Positions 14,297 through 20,884 of a stretch of DNA of 45,577 nt are shown one piece after another. Location: IMG/VR virus record IMGVR_UViG_3300011440_000028, positions 1-45,577 of that record, one strand, 5' to 3'. Every line of letters begins with the position of its first letter. The first letter of the stretch is position 1. The position numbers and the translations under genes are program-made. The notes below the pieces were generated by a model. The model saw only the letters and a list, made by a program, of their open reading frames with translations, was not told the DNA's origin and searched no databases. This stretch comes from a virus.

Positions 14297-14547
14297 TGGA
14301 GACTCACTTTCGCGCCCTTACGAACGAAGCGGGCGGCCCCGAGAAGGATGGACAGGCGGGAGAGCTTCGCGTTCTTGTAGGTGCGGGCCCGGCGGTTGGC
14401 CATCTTCCCGTTGTTGGCGCCGCCGCCCCACTTCTTGATGATGAAGATGCGCTCGCCCTTCTTGGAGATGGTGCCGGAGCGGGCGCCCCAGAACTCATTG
14501 CTCCGGAGCTTGATCCGACGCTTCATCCGGCGGTTGCGGTGGCTCAT
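14293..14547 (-). CDS. Small basic protein (84 aa)
   Basis: AAAGGAGC precedes ATG 14547. MSHRNRRMKRRIKLRSNEFW opens a strongly basic product with a hydrophobic middle (RIFIIKKWGGG) and a C-terminus AARFVRKGAKVSLQ. Nucleic-acid binding is likely from charge. It overlaps both neighbours. Confidence 0.6.
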   Translation of the reverse strand: MSHRNRRMKRRIKLRSNEFWGARSGTISKKGERIFIIKKWGGGANNGKMANRRARTYKNAKLSRLSILLGAARFVRKGAKVSLQ

Positions 14548-14719
14548 CTTTCGGTGCTCCTTTGTTGAGGTCGGCCTTGATGAAGAGGGCGCGGTCTTGC
14601 CGCAGCTTGGCGATCAGGGCATCCAACGCGCCATCGGTCACGCCAGCGGGCGGGACAGAGAGCACGCGCGAGATGACGTCGGTGTCGTCGGCAATGATGG
14701 GGTCGAGGGGGTCACTCAT
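14495..14719 (-). CDS. Small acidic protein (74 aa)
   Basis: ATG 14719 overlaps the stop of the two-HTH gene (ATGA). The product (MSDPLDPIIADDTDVISRVL...) is acidic and ends in a Pro/Glu/Asp-rich tail; the middle AGVTDGALDALIAKLRQDRA is helical. It overlaps the next, basic protein by 53 bases. Unknown function. Confidence 0.55.
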   Translation of the reverse strand: MSDPLDPIIADDTDVISRVLSVPPAGVTDGALDALIAKLRQDRALFIKADLNKGAPKDEPPQPPDEASDQAPEQ

Positions 14720-15141
14720 GCGGCTTTATTCCACCTTCCATATTGGGTTAGCTTTCCGAGTCCTAGCTTCTTACTAACCGACGTCGTCTGCCCTATGGTA
14801 AGCCCAAGCATCCGACCGGCCCTAGCGATAGAGATGCCGGATATGACTAGCTTCTGCATCTCAAAACCCTTTTCCGCCATTACTTTGGCGTTTAGGGTAT
14901 GCTCGCGCTCTCTTGCATAAGCGGCGTCTCGTCGCATCTTCCGTTTAATGTCTTGGCGGGCCGGCAAACCTAGCGCCTGGATAATTTGTCGAGCCCGTTC
15001 CCTCGTCATGCTGTACTTCTCACCAATAGTCTGAAGAGAGGCCCCGTCGAGGAACATATCGGCCATGTCTGCGTTGCGGGCAATCTTGGCCTCAAGCGCA
15101 ATCATCTGCTTTACTTGATCGTGGAGAACTTCTAGCTGCAT
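14716..15141 (-). CDS. Two-HTH DNA-binding protein, sigma-region-4-like (141 aa)
   Basis: GAGGAG lies eight bases before ATG 15141; an ATG at 15156 overlapping the previous stop is the alternative. Residues 25-60 hold a helix-turn-helix of the sigma-70 region 4 type (MFLDGASLQTIGEKYSMTRE, then RARQIIQALGL). A second HTH lies near residues 95-130 (ISGISIARAGRMLGLTIGQT, then TSVSKKLGL). The two are joined by a basic helix. Such proteins bind DNA as phage transcription regulators. The palindromic sites at 19204-19259 are natural candidates for its operators, but nothing in the sequence proves the pairing. Confidence 0.75.
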   Translation of the reverse strand: MQLEVLHDQVKQMIALEAKIARNADMADMFLDGASLQTIGEKYSMTRERARQIIQALGLPARQDIKRKMRRDAAYAREREHTLNAKVMAEKGFEMQKLVISGISIARAGRMLGLTIGQTTSVSKKLGLGKLTQYGRWNKAA

Positions 15142-15152
15142 AGTGAGTCTCC

Positions 15153-15632
15153 TCATAGGCTCATCAATGTTCGGGCACGGTCCATCGTCGCGTTCAGGGT
15201 GCCGCAGTTTCGCAACGAGTCGGGGCCGAGCTTGTGTGCGCCGCAGCGGCAGCGCAGGTTATTCTTCTGCCCGCCAAAGTCTATAACATATCGCATGGCC
15301 TCATCGAAATGTGACACAACGTCGCGGAGACATTTCTTGTAAAGTTGTATCTGCGCCGTTGCGCCCCTTGGCAGCCACTGCGTCTTTTTCATCGTGGCGA
15401 AACGCCCTTTTGCCAGCAGGGCATATTGCCCCTGAGTGGCAAGGGAGATGGTGAAGCGTGGCATCCCATCGCGATGCTCTATCACCAGCTGAATGAGTGC
15501 CTCGTCGTCTTCCCCATCTTTATAGTTGACGTTAAAGAAGACGGTTTGGTGGGGTTTGATGGGCATCCCTTTTACGGGGACGAACTTACCTAATATCTGA
15601 TTGTATGTCTCAAACTTGATCGCGTTTTTCAT
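15153..15632 (-). CDS. Hypothetical protein with C-terminal Cys cluster (159 aa)
   Basis: The frame is open further upstream, but that part overlaps the gene at 15640-15951, so I take the ATG at 15632, eight bases after that gene's stop, with a GAGG site. Residues 1-110 are strand-rich (VFFNVNYKDGEDDEALIQLV, then RFTISLATQGQY). Later come RYVIDFGGQKNNLRCRCGAH and RNCGT, three Cys and a His that could hold a metal. No family recognised. Confidence 0.6.
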   Translation of the reverse strand: MKNAIKFETYNQILGKFVPVKGMPIKPHQTVFFNVNYKDGEDDEALIQLVIEHRDGMPRFTISLATQGQYALLAKGRFATMKKTQWLPRGATAQIQLYKKCLRDVVSHFDEAMRYVIDFGGQKNNLRCRCGAHKLGPDSLRNCGTLNATMDRARTLMSL

Positions 15633-15639
15633 CGGCGCC

Positions 15640-15951
15640 TCATGTTTTGACTGCGAGGTAATCCCATCCATAAAGTGGGTTCCTCTTTTGGAAGAGGAGG
15701 CACCGTCCTTGGGCGCCGGCTCTCCAAGCGACTGATGCAACTTCATCAGCCCTTTCCATGAAACGCCAAGCGACGTCGGGTAAGAGGGTGCGAGGAGGAT
15801 TTTCTCTGTCGATGGATAGTTGGCCATGCCAGTAGCGGCACCACTGGCCACGCTTGGCGTACTTGAGCCACTGCTGGAATTGCGCCGCTTCATCTACGCG
15901 CCTTACCTTTAGATTACCCGACTGGATCAGGCTTGTCTTGTTCTGTGTCAC
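15640..15951 (-). CDS. Hypothetical early protein (103 aa)
   Basis: GTG start at 15951 after AGGAAAACAGG. A folded-looking protein: AAQFQQWLKYAKRGQWCRYW, then HGQLSIDREN and a C-terminal GRCLLFQKRNPLYGWDYLAV. The pattern of a short helical body ending in L.Q.R....WDYLAV is seen in many small phage proteins of unknown function. It overlaps the phosphatase gene by 38 bases. Confidence 0.65.
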   Translation of the reverse strand: MTQNKTSLIQSGNLKVRRVDEAAQFQQWLKYAKRGQWCRYWHGQLSIDRENPPRTLLPDVAWRFMERADEVASVAWRAGAQGRCLLFQKRNPLYGWDYLAVKT

Positions 15952-17197
15952 CCTGTTTTCCTATCACTATCTCGTCTTCGACGTCTCCAACGTAGGAGAG
16001 CCACTCGAACTTTCCCAAAATCGCATTCCACTCGAATAGGTTTCCGTCCACCACAACTTCGTGTCGGTCCTCCATCCCCTTGACGGTGGGCATCGCGTGA
16101 CCAGCCCTCCGCATTCTCGCGGCGAACTTCTTGTATTGGTTGTTGGACAGGGTGGGGACGGTATCGTCCTCGTCGTCGTCCCCTTCGGTGGCGACGACGG
16201 TGAGCTTAGTGGGGTTCGTGTTCGTGACGTTGCTCCAGAGTTGGCCCTGAGCGTAGCTCCCATAATGATTAGCGGGAAGGCTAATTACCTTCTGCCCCGT
16301 GATCTCCTCGATGTACTCGACCTGGGCCTCGCTCTCCACAGTCTCGGCACAGTAGGTGTCCCTCACCCATGCTACGGGGCAGTAGTCGGGATCGACCCAT
16401 CCGCAGAGGACGGCGAGGATCGAGGCGGCGGTCCCCGTCCTGCCGTGGCCTCCCATGCAGTAGAGGACGACGTCGCCGTCGATCCGCTTCAGGGCGGAGA
16501 CGAAGCTGGCCCACCAGTCCCGCCCTAGCGCCACGGCCCCGTAATCGGGCCAGCTGACGTGGAGGAAGGGGATCGGGGTGTCTTGGCGGAAGATGTCCTC
16601 GGGGAGCATGGCCTTCGCAGCGGCGTTGCCGGTCACGAGGAACTCGTCGCCCTTGTTCTCCTTCGACCAGTATCCGCCGTACTCGATGAGTGAGACGATA
16701 AGCTTGAAGTCGCGGGTTGAGTTGGTGTAGGGGCGGCGAGCGACTTGCGACTCCTTCCCAACGTAGATGTTGGCCTTGCCGCACTGACCGAGGTAGTAGA
16801 CGCCGGTGTGGCAATCCTTCTTGCGTTCCCAGGTTGTCATGCGGGTTGCGGGCTCCACTGTGGCGTTGGCGGCGGTTCCGGTCCCTTGTTCCGCAAGCAC
16901 CTTGCAAGCGGTGCATTGGACGACGCATTGGCCGGTGGTGTGGCAGCAGTAGAAGCCAACCGTGGCTAGCTTCGGACCGTTGCCCATGGCGGGGTCTCCG
17001 AGGTACTTGCAAACCCTAGTCGAGGTGCACTCGATGAGGCTGCAAGGGCAACGGTAGGTGGGGCACTCCATGAGCCCGACTGTGACTATGTTGCTATCCA
17101 CGGTGGCGGTCCTCATCGCGTTTGCGTTGTGCTTGCAGACCCCCAGGGGGACGCAAGCGTTGTCCATGCACCAGGCGTCGTCTAGGGGGCACCTCAT
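15914..17197 (-). CDS. Protein-tyrosine-phosphatase-like enzyme with Cys-rich N-terminal domain (427 aa)
   Basis: ATG 17197 overlaps the stop of the PPDK-like gene (ATGA), so the two are translationally coupled. Residues 1-105 hold about 20 Cys in short spacings (CPLDDAWC, CPTYRCPC, FYCCHTTGQC, CTACK), suggesting several metal sites. The catalytic domain follows: HVSWPDYG (213-220) gives a PTP-like WPD loop with Asp218. LYCMGGHGRTGTAA (245-258) is the CX5R phosphate loop with Cys247 and Arg253. The C-terminus is acidic (GDDDEDD) and ends with a small domain. This is a complete Cys-phosphatase active site. Substrate could be protein, RNA or a nucleotide; the partner gene next door suggests it may oppose a phosphotransfer step. 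Confidence 0.82.
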   Translation of the reverse strand: MRCPLDDAWCMDNACVPLGVCKHNANAMRTATVDSNIVTVGLMECPTYRCPCSLIECTSTRVCKYLGDPAMGNGPKLATVGFYCCHTTGQCVVQCTACKVLAEQGTGTAANATVEPATRMTTWERKKDCHTGVYYLGQCGKANIYVGKESQVARRPYTNSTRDFKLIVSLIEYGGYWSKENKGDEFLVTGNAAAKAMLPEDIFRQDTPIPFLHVSWPDYGAVALGRDWWASFVSALKRIDGDVVLYCMGGHGRTGTAASILAVLCGWVDPDYCPVAWVRDTYCAETVESEAQVEYIEEITGQKVISLPANHYGSYAQGQLWSNVTNTNPTKLTVVATEGDDDEDDTVPTLSNNQYKKFAARMRRAGHAMPTVKGMEDRHEVVVDGNLFEWNAILGKFEWLSYVGDVEDEIVIGKQGDTEQDKPDPVG

Positions 17198-19047
17198 GTG
17201 ATGTCACCGCCCTTCGCATAGGTCTTCTCGTCGGCCATGTCCGATTGCCAAGACTTCGCAATTATCGCCTTCTCCTCATCGCTAAGGGGCGGCGCCGGCT
17301 TCTCGAAGGGCTTCATGTATGTCTTAACCAGCTCAATGTCGTCCTTCGACAGCGGCGACTCCTCCAGCATAAGCTTCGTCTCTATGTGGCCGAAGTCTAG
17401 CGGAGGGGAGTTGTGCTTGGTCTTGCTCGACTTGATCGGCTTCCACCCTGCGGTCGGCGTCTTCGGCTTGGTGTCGGCCGGCTTCTTGGTCTCCGCGACG
17501 CATTCCATCGCCATCTTGCCGATGAAGCCGAACTGCGGGGCCTTGGCGCAGAGGTCGATGAAATTCCAATCGGTGAACTTGTCCAGGGCGCGGCCGCCGT
17601 TGTGCGCCGCGAGAACGCCACGGTTGTAGCAGCTCACCACATCGTTCCAACTGTTCTGGTTCGGCTTCTCCCTGAAGGTGAGGAGGGCGACGGCGAGCGA
17701 CTCGGCGATGCGGGCGCTGGCGGCCCATTTCGGTCCGCCGTAGCCATACTTTAGCCGCTCTTCGTCCTCGTCATTGGCGTTCTCGCCGCAGACACCGCAA
17801 TTGGGGTCGTTGCATCCGCCGTTCCCTTTATTGCCCGCCTCCCACCCGCGCTCCTCGAAGTCTTCCGCGCAAAGGCGGCAAAGGTCGCGCAGCTTGACGA
17901 GGTTTTGGGAGAGGACGGCGTCCTGGACGGCGCTTCGGCGTTGGCCTCGGATGTATATCGTATCCTCGGAGCCGATGAGTAGCTTCCAGGGAATTCGCGA
18001 GGTCCCCGGCGACTTTCCCCTTCGTTCCGCTTTGCCCGCAGCGCCGGGCCCCGAGTTGTAGTAGTGCCGGTCCTCGCCGATGCAGGAGGCGGCGAGGAGG
18101 CGCAGCATTGTCATCGCGCCGAGGATGCGGAGGCGGAGGAGGTGGGGTTCCCGCCCCCATAGCGGCATCGCGTGGAGGGTGGCGATTGCCAGGGGCGCTG
18201 CGCTTTGGCGATCTACGAAGGTCCGTTTCTTCCCCGCGTTGCGCATGTAGAGGAAATCGCGCCGTCTCAGTTTCGCGGGTTGGTCGTGCTCTGGCTGGAG
18301 GTGGTCGCCTATGGCGACCACTTTCGTCACCACTGCAAGGCCGTGTGTGATGGCTTGAACGGCTGCGTGGGAGGTTAGGGAGCTGGATGGGAGATAGACA
18401 GCCGTCCCCTTCTTCGCCATCTTACAGGTGGTTTCCCATGATAGGAGGTCGTCCAGGCTGCTCACAGTAGGGACCTCGACATGGGTTACGCGGTAGTCGG
18501 CATGGGGCACCCAGTTGCCCGACACCTTCGCCACCATTGGGCCATCGCGTAGCTGGACAACCTTCGGCTGGCCATCGTGCTCGACTATCTCCACATACGC
18601 GGCGCCTTTGATGTCGGCCTTCAGCGAGTAGTCCCATTTGCGGATGCTATCGGTGAAGTGGCCCGCGGGGCATGGGATCACTAGCTGTTTCCCCTTTCCG
18701 GCCGTGACGCCGTCGTTGCCCGTACCCCAGGTTACGCCCGCCTCGGTTGCCACCGCACTCGCGCGCCCGTTAAGGCGGCGCATTACCAACACTTCCCCAT
18801 TCTTATCCGCAGCTTTGGTCTCCATATAGACGTTGAGGAGGTCCTCGATGGTCTTGCACTCCCGCGACTCAACGAAGCCATGCCGGGGGGTCTCCGGGCA
18901 TGGGCGGGCGAAGATGGGGAAGTTGTAGTGGTCGGGGAAGCTGTATGGGAGGACGGCCTGGAAAGCCTCCGGCCGCACCCACGGCGGGAGGATGTATTGC
19001 ATAGAGTTCACCAACTCGACGCCGCGTGCCTTCTGCGTTTTAAACAC
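17194..19047 (-). CDS. Large protein with ATP-grasp-like region and PPDK-type phosphohistidine motif (617 aa)
   Basis: First gene of the leftward block. I prefer GTG 19047 (AGGAG ten bases upstream); ATG 19002 is the alternative. Residues 47-62 read ARPCPETPRHGFVESR, and 150-170 read AYVEIVEHDGQPKVVQLRDG, like the end of ATP-grasp domains in PEP synthase/PPDK-type enzymes. Residues 210-245 contain PSSSLTSHAAVQAITHGLAV, close to the PPDK swivelling-domain motif GGMTSHAAVVARGMG, placing a candidate phospho-accepting His at 227. The C-terminal half has CRLC (390-393) and CNDPNCGVCG (412-421) metal-type Cys, then helical and Lys/Pro-rich parts. The catalytic assignment is motif-level inference. 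Its gene overlaps the phosphatase gene. Confidence 0.6.
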   Translation of the reverse strand: MFKTQKARGVELVNSMQYILPPWVRPEAFQAVLPYSFPDHYNFPIFARPCPETPRHGFVESRECKTIEDLLNVYMETKAADKNGEVLVMRRLNGRASAVATEAGVTWGTGNDGVTAGKGKQLVIPCPAGHFTDSIRKWDYSLKADIKGAAYVEIVEHDGQPKVVQLRDGPMVAKVSGNWVPHADYRVTHVEVPTVSSLDDLLSWETTCKMAKKGTAVYLPSSSLTSHAAVQAITHGLAVVTKVVAIGDHLQPEHDQPAKLRRRDFLYMRNAGKKRTFVDRQSAAPLAIATLHAMPLWGREPHLLRLRILGAMTMLRLLAASCIGEDRHYYNSGPGAAGKAERRGKSPGTSRIPWKLLIGSEDTIYIRGQRRSAVQDAVLSQNLVKLRDLCRLCAEDFEERGWEAGNKGNGGCNDPNCGVCGENANDEDEERLKYGYGGPKWAASARIAESLAVALLTFREKPNQNSWNDVVSCYNRGVLAAHNGGRALDKFTDWNFIDLCAKAPQFGFIGKMAMECVAETKKPADTKPKTPTAGWKPIKSSKTKHNSPPLDFGHIETKLMLEESPLSKDDIELVKTYMKPFEKPAPPLSDEEKAIIAKSWQSDMADEKTYAKGGDIT

Positions 19048-19086
19048 GGTTCCCGTACTCCTGGTTACTGCTGCTGCAAGACAGTG

Positions 19087-19166
19087 CTGGCGTGGCGCCT
19101 TGGTGGCCTTGGGGTAACGCTCCCCTAACGCCGTCGCGGTGCCTCTTGGCAGGCCCGCCACGCCAG
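19087..19166 (-). other. Structured leader upstream of the PPDK-like gene
   Basis: CTGGCGTGGCG (19087-19097) and CGCCACGCCAG (19156-19166) form a perfect 11-base inverted repeat enclosing smaller stems (GGGG/CCCC around 19110-19125; GGTGCCTCTTGGCA at 19138-19151). The fold would sit in the 5' leader of the leftward transcript, 40-120 bases before the start. It could be an attenuator or RNA switch. It is not a tRNA: no T-arm consensus and no U33-type anticodon loop. Confidence 0.45.
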
Positions 19167-19203
19167 CCGCGCAGCTAAGCACGGCAAGGGGGGCCGAGCC
19201 TAG

Positions 19204-19259
19204 TTGACAAATTGTCGCAGGGGCCGCTCCTCGTGTACACGATGTGACAGTTTGTCGCA
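19204..19259. promoter_or_regulatory. Operator-like cluster in the divergent control region
   Basis: Three palindromes lie within 56 bases: TTGACAAATTGTCGCA (19204-19219), TCGTGTACACGA (19231-19242) and TGACAGTTTGTCGCA (19245-19259). The outer two share GACA-N3-TGTCGCA. The same two site types recur near 21933-21997 and 23335-23402. Leftward transcription toward 19047 and rightward transcription toward 19453 must start around here, so repressor or activator binding is likely. I could not place convincing -10/-35 boxes. Confidence 0.55.
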
Positions 19260-19272
19260 TTCTCAGCCGGGC

Positions 19273-19304
19273 CGAACTCGGGCAGTGTGCCCCGGCCTGA
19301 GTGC
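19273..19304. repeat. Direct repeat copy 1 in the rightward leader
   Basis: CGAACTCGGGCAGTGTGC...CTGAGTGC. It resembles copy 2 at 19403-19433 with a few mismatches and one length difference. Both precede the first rightward small gene. Confidence 0.45.
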
Positions 19305-19329
19305 CGGCCCCTAAGCTGGCCCGTGGCAA

Positions 19330-19368
19330 GCGGCGCGCTCCTGCAGCCTCCCCGGTAGAGCGCGCCGC
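19330..19368 (+). other. Hairpin in the rightward leader
   Basis: GCGGCGCGCTC (19330-19340) and GAGCGCGCCGC (19358-19368) are a perfect 11-base inverted repeat with a 17-base loop. No T-run follows. It lies between the two direct repeats. Confidence 0.45.
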
Positions 19369-19382
19369 ACCCTGCGGCGGAA

Positions 19383-19395
19383 TGTCGCAGCGACA
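19383..19395. promoter_or_regulatory. Inverted TGTCGC half-sites
   Basis: TGTCGCAGCGACA is a 13-base palindrome around a central A, built from the same TGTCGCA half-site seen in the elements at 19204 and 19245. It stands 58 bases before the ATG of the first rightward small gene. Confidence 0.4.
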
Positions 19396-19402
19396 CGGGG
19401 AG

Positions 19403-19433
19403 CGAACTAGGGCAGTCTGTGCGGACTGAGTGC
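19403..19433. repeat. Direct repeat copy 2 in the rightward leader
   Basis: CGAACTAGGGCAGTCTGT...CTGAGTGC, the partner of 19273-19304. It ends 20 bases before the ATG at 19453, close to where a ribosome or RNA polymerase would act. Confidence 0.45.
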
Positions 19434-19452
19434 GAGCGTAGGAGGTGGGAAA

Positions 19453-19593
19453 ATGGTCATGATGACGATAGCAGCACTTTTAGCGCTTGCGGTCTGGCTT
19501 TTGGCCAAGGGCGCTTCCCTCGTGGAACGGGCTGAAGCCAACGTGCACGAGCAACGCAAGGTGGCGCGCAAGCGGATGGTGCGCGTCCGCTAG
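19453..19593 (+). CDS. Single-pass membrane micro-protein (46 aa)
   Basis: AGGAGGTGGGAAA precedes the ATG, one of the best ribosome sites in the window. MVMMTIAALLALAVWLLAKG is a transmembrane helix; the rest is a basic amphipathic helix (RAEANVHEQRKVARKRMVRV). It is the first gene of the rightward small-gene cluster, so probably expressed early and strongly. Function unknown; a host-membrane or growth-inhibiting factor would fit. Confidence 0.65.
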   Translation: MVMMTIAALLALAVWLLAKGASLVERAEANVHEQRKVARKRMVRVR

Positions 19594-19603
19594 CTTTCGC
19601 AGC

Positions 19604-19628
19604 CTGGGGCCGGCTTTGCCGGCCCCAG
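19604..19628 (+). terminator. Strong GC hairpin after the first rightward micro-gene
   Basis: CTGGGGCCGGC, loop TTT, GCCGGCCCCAG: an uninterrupted 11-base stem. No T-run follows (TGTGGGG), so it is more likely an attenuator or transcript-stabilising end than a full intrinsic terminator. Confidence 0.45.
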
Positions 19629-19681
19629 TGTGGGGCAGCTAGCCTCGGGAGGCCGCTAGTCGGCCATGATAGGAGACGGAC

Positions 19682-20065
19682 ATGAGCAAGAACGTAGACA
19701 AGACGGAGGCGCCGCGCGTCCTCCCGGACTTGACGCCCAAGGCGATAAGGTGGGCGAAGCTGCCCCACAACTTGGCGGTCGCAATCGAGGGCGATTTCCT
19801 CCTCGTGCGGATGCCGGTTTCGGCCGCCGCAATGGAGGCCGCGCAGCCGAGCAAGAGCGGCGCTCTCTGCATGGTGGCCGGTGGCGCCAGCGCGTGGCAC
19901 AAGATCGACGAGGCAATCACCGATAGCGGCTTGCCGTCCGGCGCTCGCCTCAACATCTCATTTGGTATCCCCAATCCGCTGCACGACAAGGAGGCCGCGA
20001 AAAAGCGGCGCCTTCTCGCGCAGATGAAGGCAGCCGGCATCACGGCGGCGGACTTGGCCGCGTAG
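19682..20065 (+). CDS. Hypothetical early protein (127 aa)
   Basis: ATAGGAGACGGAC precedes the ATG. A soluble protein with an apparent alpha/beta core (KLPHNLAVAIEGDFLLVRMP, later ARLNISFGIPNP). It has a C-terminal Lys/Arg helix and ends MKAAGITAADLAA, a tail that resembles a small HTH-like or SAP-like end. It is the only mid-sized soluble protein in the small-gene cluster. No family recognised. Confidence 0.65.
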   Translation: MSKNVDKTEAPRVLPDLTPKAIRWAKLPHNLAVAIEGDFLLVRMPVSAAAMEAAQPSKSGALCMVAGGASAWHKIDEAITDSGLPSGARLNISFGIPNPLHDKEAAKKRRLLAQMKAAGITAADLAA

Positions 20066-20077
20066 AACGGAGGAAGG

Positions 20078-20114
20078 ATGCGAGACAGCTAGGGCCCTGC
20101 CGGAGCGGGGCCCT
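20078..20114 (+). promoter_or_regulatory. Four-codon leader ORF running into a hairpin
   Basis: GGAGGAAGG is followed by ATG-CGA-GAC-AGC-TAG (20078-20092). The stop overlaps a hairpin AGGGCCC (20091-20097) / GGGCCCT (20108-20114). A mini-ORF whose stop codon sits on a stem looks like a translational attenuator for the membrane genes that follow at 20137. Confidence 0.35.
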
Positions 20115-20136
20115 AATCGCGTTCAGGGAGGAGACT

Positions 20137-20241
20137 ATGTGTCACGAAGCGTTCTGGTTGTTCTTGTTGGGATCGTTTTGCGCGGGTATGCTATTAGGTG
20201 GTGGGCTCGTCGTAATGGTGCATCCCAACTATTGGAGGTAA
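20137..20241 (+). CDS. Single-pass membrane micro-protein (34 aa)
   Basis: GGGAGGAGACT precedes the ATG. The product starts MCHEAFWLFLLGSFCAGMLL and continues GGGLVVMVHPNYWR, one membrane helix with short ends. Its last codons carry the GGAGG site of the next gene, so the two are tightly linked. Confidence 0.62.
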   Translation: MCHEAFWLFLLGSFCAGMLLGGGLVVMVHPNYWR

Positions 20242-20242
20242 C

Positions 20243-20359
20243 ATGCGCAGAGTAATAATCGACGTTTGCCTTATGCTCGCCTGTTGGGCGATGCTTGTGG
20301 CGGCGGTTGCGCTATTGATCGCCGTTCTAATCGGAGGGACCGCGTTGTGGACAGGATGA
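20243..20359 (+). CDS. Single-pass membrane micro-protein (38 aa)
   Basis: GGAGGTAAC before the ATG lies in the end of the previous gene. MRRVIIDVCLMLACWAMLVA and AVALLIAVLIGGTALW form a long hydrophobic stretch with a basic N-terminus. The stop overlaps the next ATG (ATGA). Confidence 0.62.
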   Translation: MRRVIIDVCLMLACWAMLVAAVALLIAVLIGGTALWTG

Positions 20360-20598
20360 GCGATGAGCTAGCGTGGTTGATGTTCGCCAGCGGCGCGCTG
20401 GCGCGGCTTGACGGCGGATACGCGGCTATTGAGGCGGACCAACTGTTGGAGTCTTTCCGGAAACGCTATCCCCTATCCGTAGCCGCTTCCCGCGCCCCAG
20501 TCCGTAACCCGCACCCTTACGGTGAGGAAATTCGGCGCGGCATCAAGGCGCGGCGCAAGGGCCGCGTGCTGCCAGTCAACCCGGAGTGCCGGCCATGA
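20356..20598 (+). CDS. Hypothetical early protein (80 aa)
   Basis: ATG overlaps the upstream stop (ATGA). An N-terminal helical part (SDELAWLMFASGALARLDGG, then YAAIEADQLLESFRKRY) and a basic C-terminus (EEIRRGIKARRKGRVLPVN). The N-terminal layout is similar to that of the protein at 22140-22355 (ALQGGQGYEMDEADLALKRL), so the two may be related small phage proteins. Function unknown. Confidence 0.62.
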   Translation: MSDELAWLMFASGALARLDGGYAAIEADQLLESFRKRYPLSVAASRAPVRNPHPYGEEIRRGIKARRKGRVLPVNPECRP

Positions 20599-20822
20599 CC
20601 GCGATTGCACTAGGGCTAGGGTTCGCCCTTTGCCTCGTGCTGGCCTGGGCGTTCTCCCTCAAACAGCGGGAGGAGGAGGCCGCGGAAATAGCGGGCCGCT
20701 ATGCGGCGATGTTGGACCAGGCGCAGGCCGCCATTGAGGAGTTGGAGGAGCAACTTGACCGGCTCAGGGATGGGGCGCTTGAGCACAATCCGGGGCCGAA
20801 CGGAGCGGATAAGGTTCATTAA
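20595..20822 (+). CDS. Signal-anchor plus coiled-coil protein, i-spanin-like layout (75 aa)
   Basis: The ATG overlaps the previous stop (ATGA). MTAIALGLGFALCLVLAWAF is an N-terminal membrane anchor, and EEEAAEIAGRYAAMLDQAQA then AIEELEEQLDRLRD is a coiled coil. Inner-membrane spanins have this order, but they lie next to lysis genes and are longer, so a spanin role is doubtful here. More likely a small early membrane protein. Confidence 0.6.
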   Translation: MTAIALGLGFALCLVLAWAFSLKQREEEAAEIAGRYAAMLDQAQAAIEELEEQLDRLRDGALEHNPGPNGADKVH

Positions 20823-20846
20823 CGGGAGCGCGGTAGTCTGCTCTTT

Positions 20847-20866
20847 GGCGGGCCATTTGGCCCGCC
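20847..20866 (+). terminator. Perfect hairpin between early genes
   Basis: GGCGGGCCA, loop TT, TGGCCCGCC in the 62-base gap. There is no T-run after it, so attenuation or RNA stability is the likelier role. Confidence 0.4.
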
Positions 20867-20884
20867 ACAACTGGAGGTTGAGTT

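Noticed and set aside
19087-19166. tRNA-like fold with an 11-base outer stem
   Set aside because: No T-loop consensus, no U33 in the seven-base loop and no D-arm pattern; kept only as a structured leader.
19204-19242. TTGACA at 19204 as a rightward -35 box
   Set aside because: No acceptable -10 sequence at 16-18 bases; the site is better explained as half of a palindromic operator.
20595-20822. Inner-membrane spanin
   Set aside because: Anchor plus coiled coil fits, but it is short, lies in the early cluster and has no outer-membrane partner next to it.
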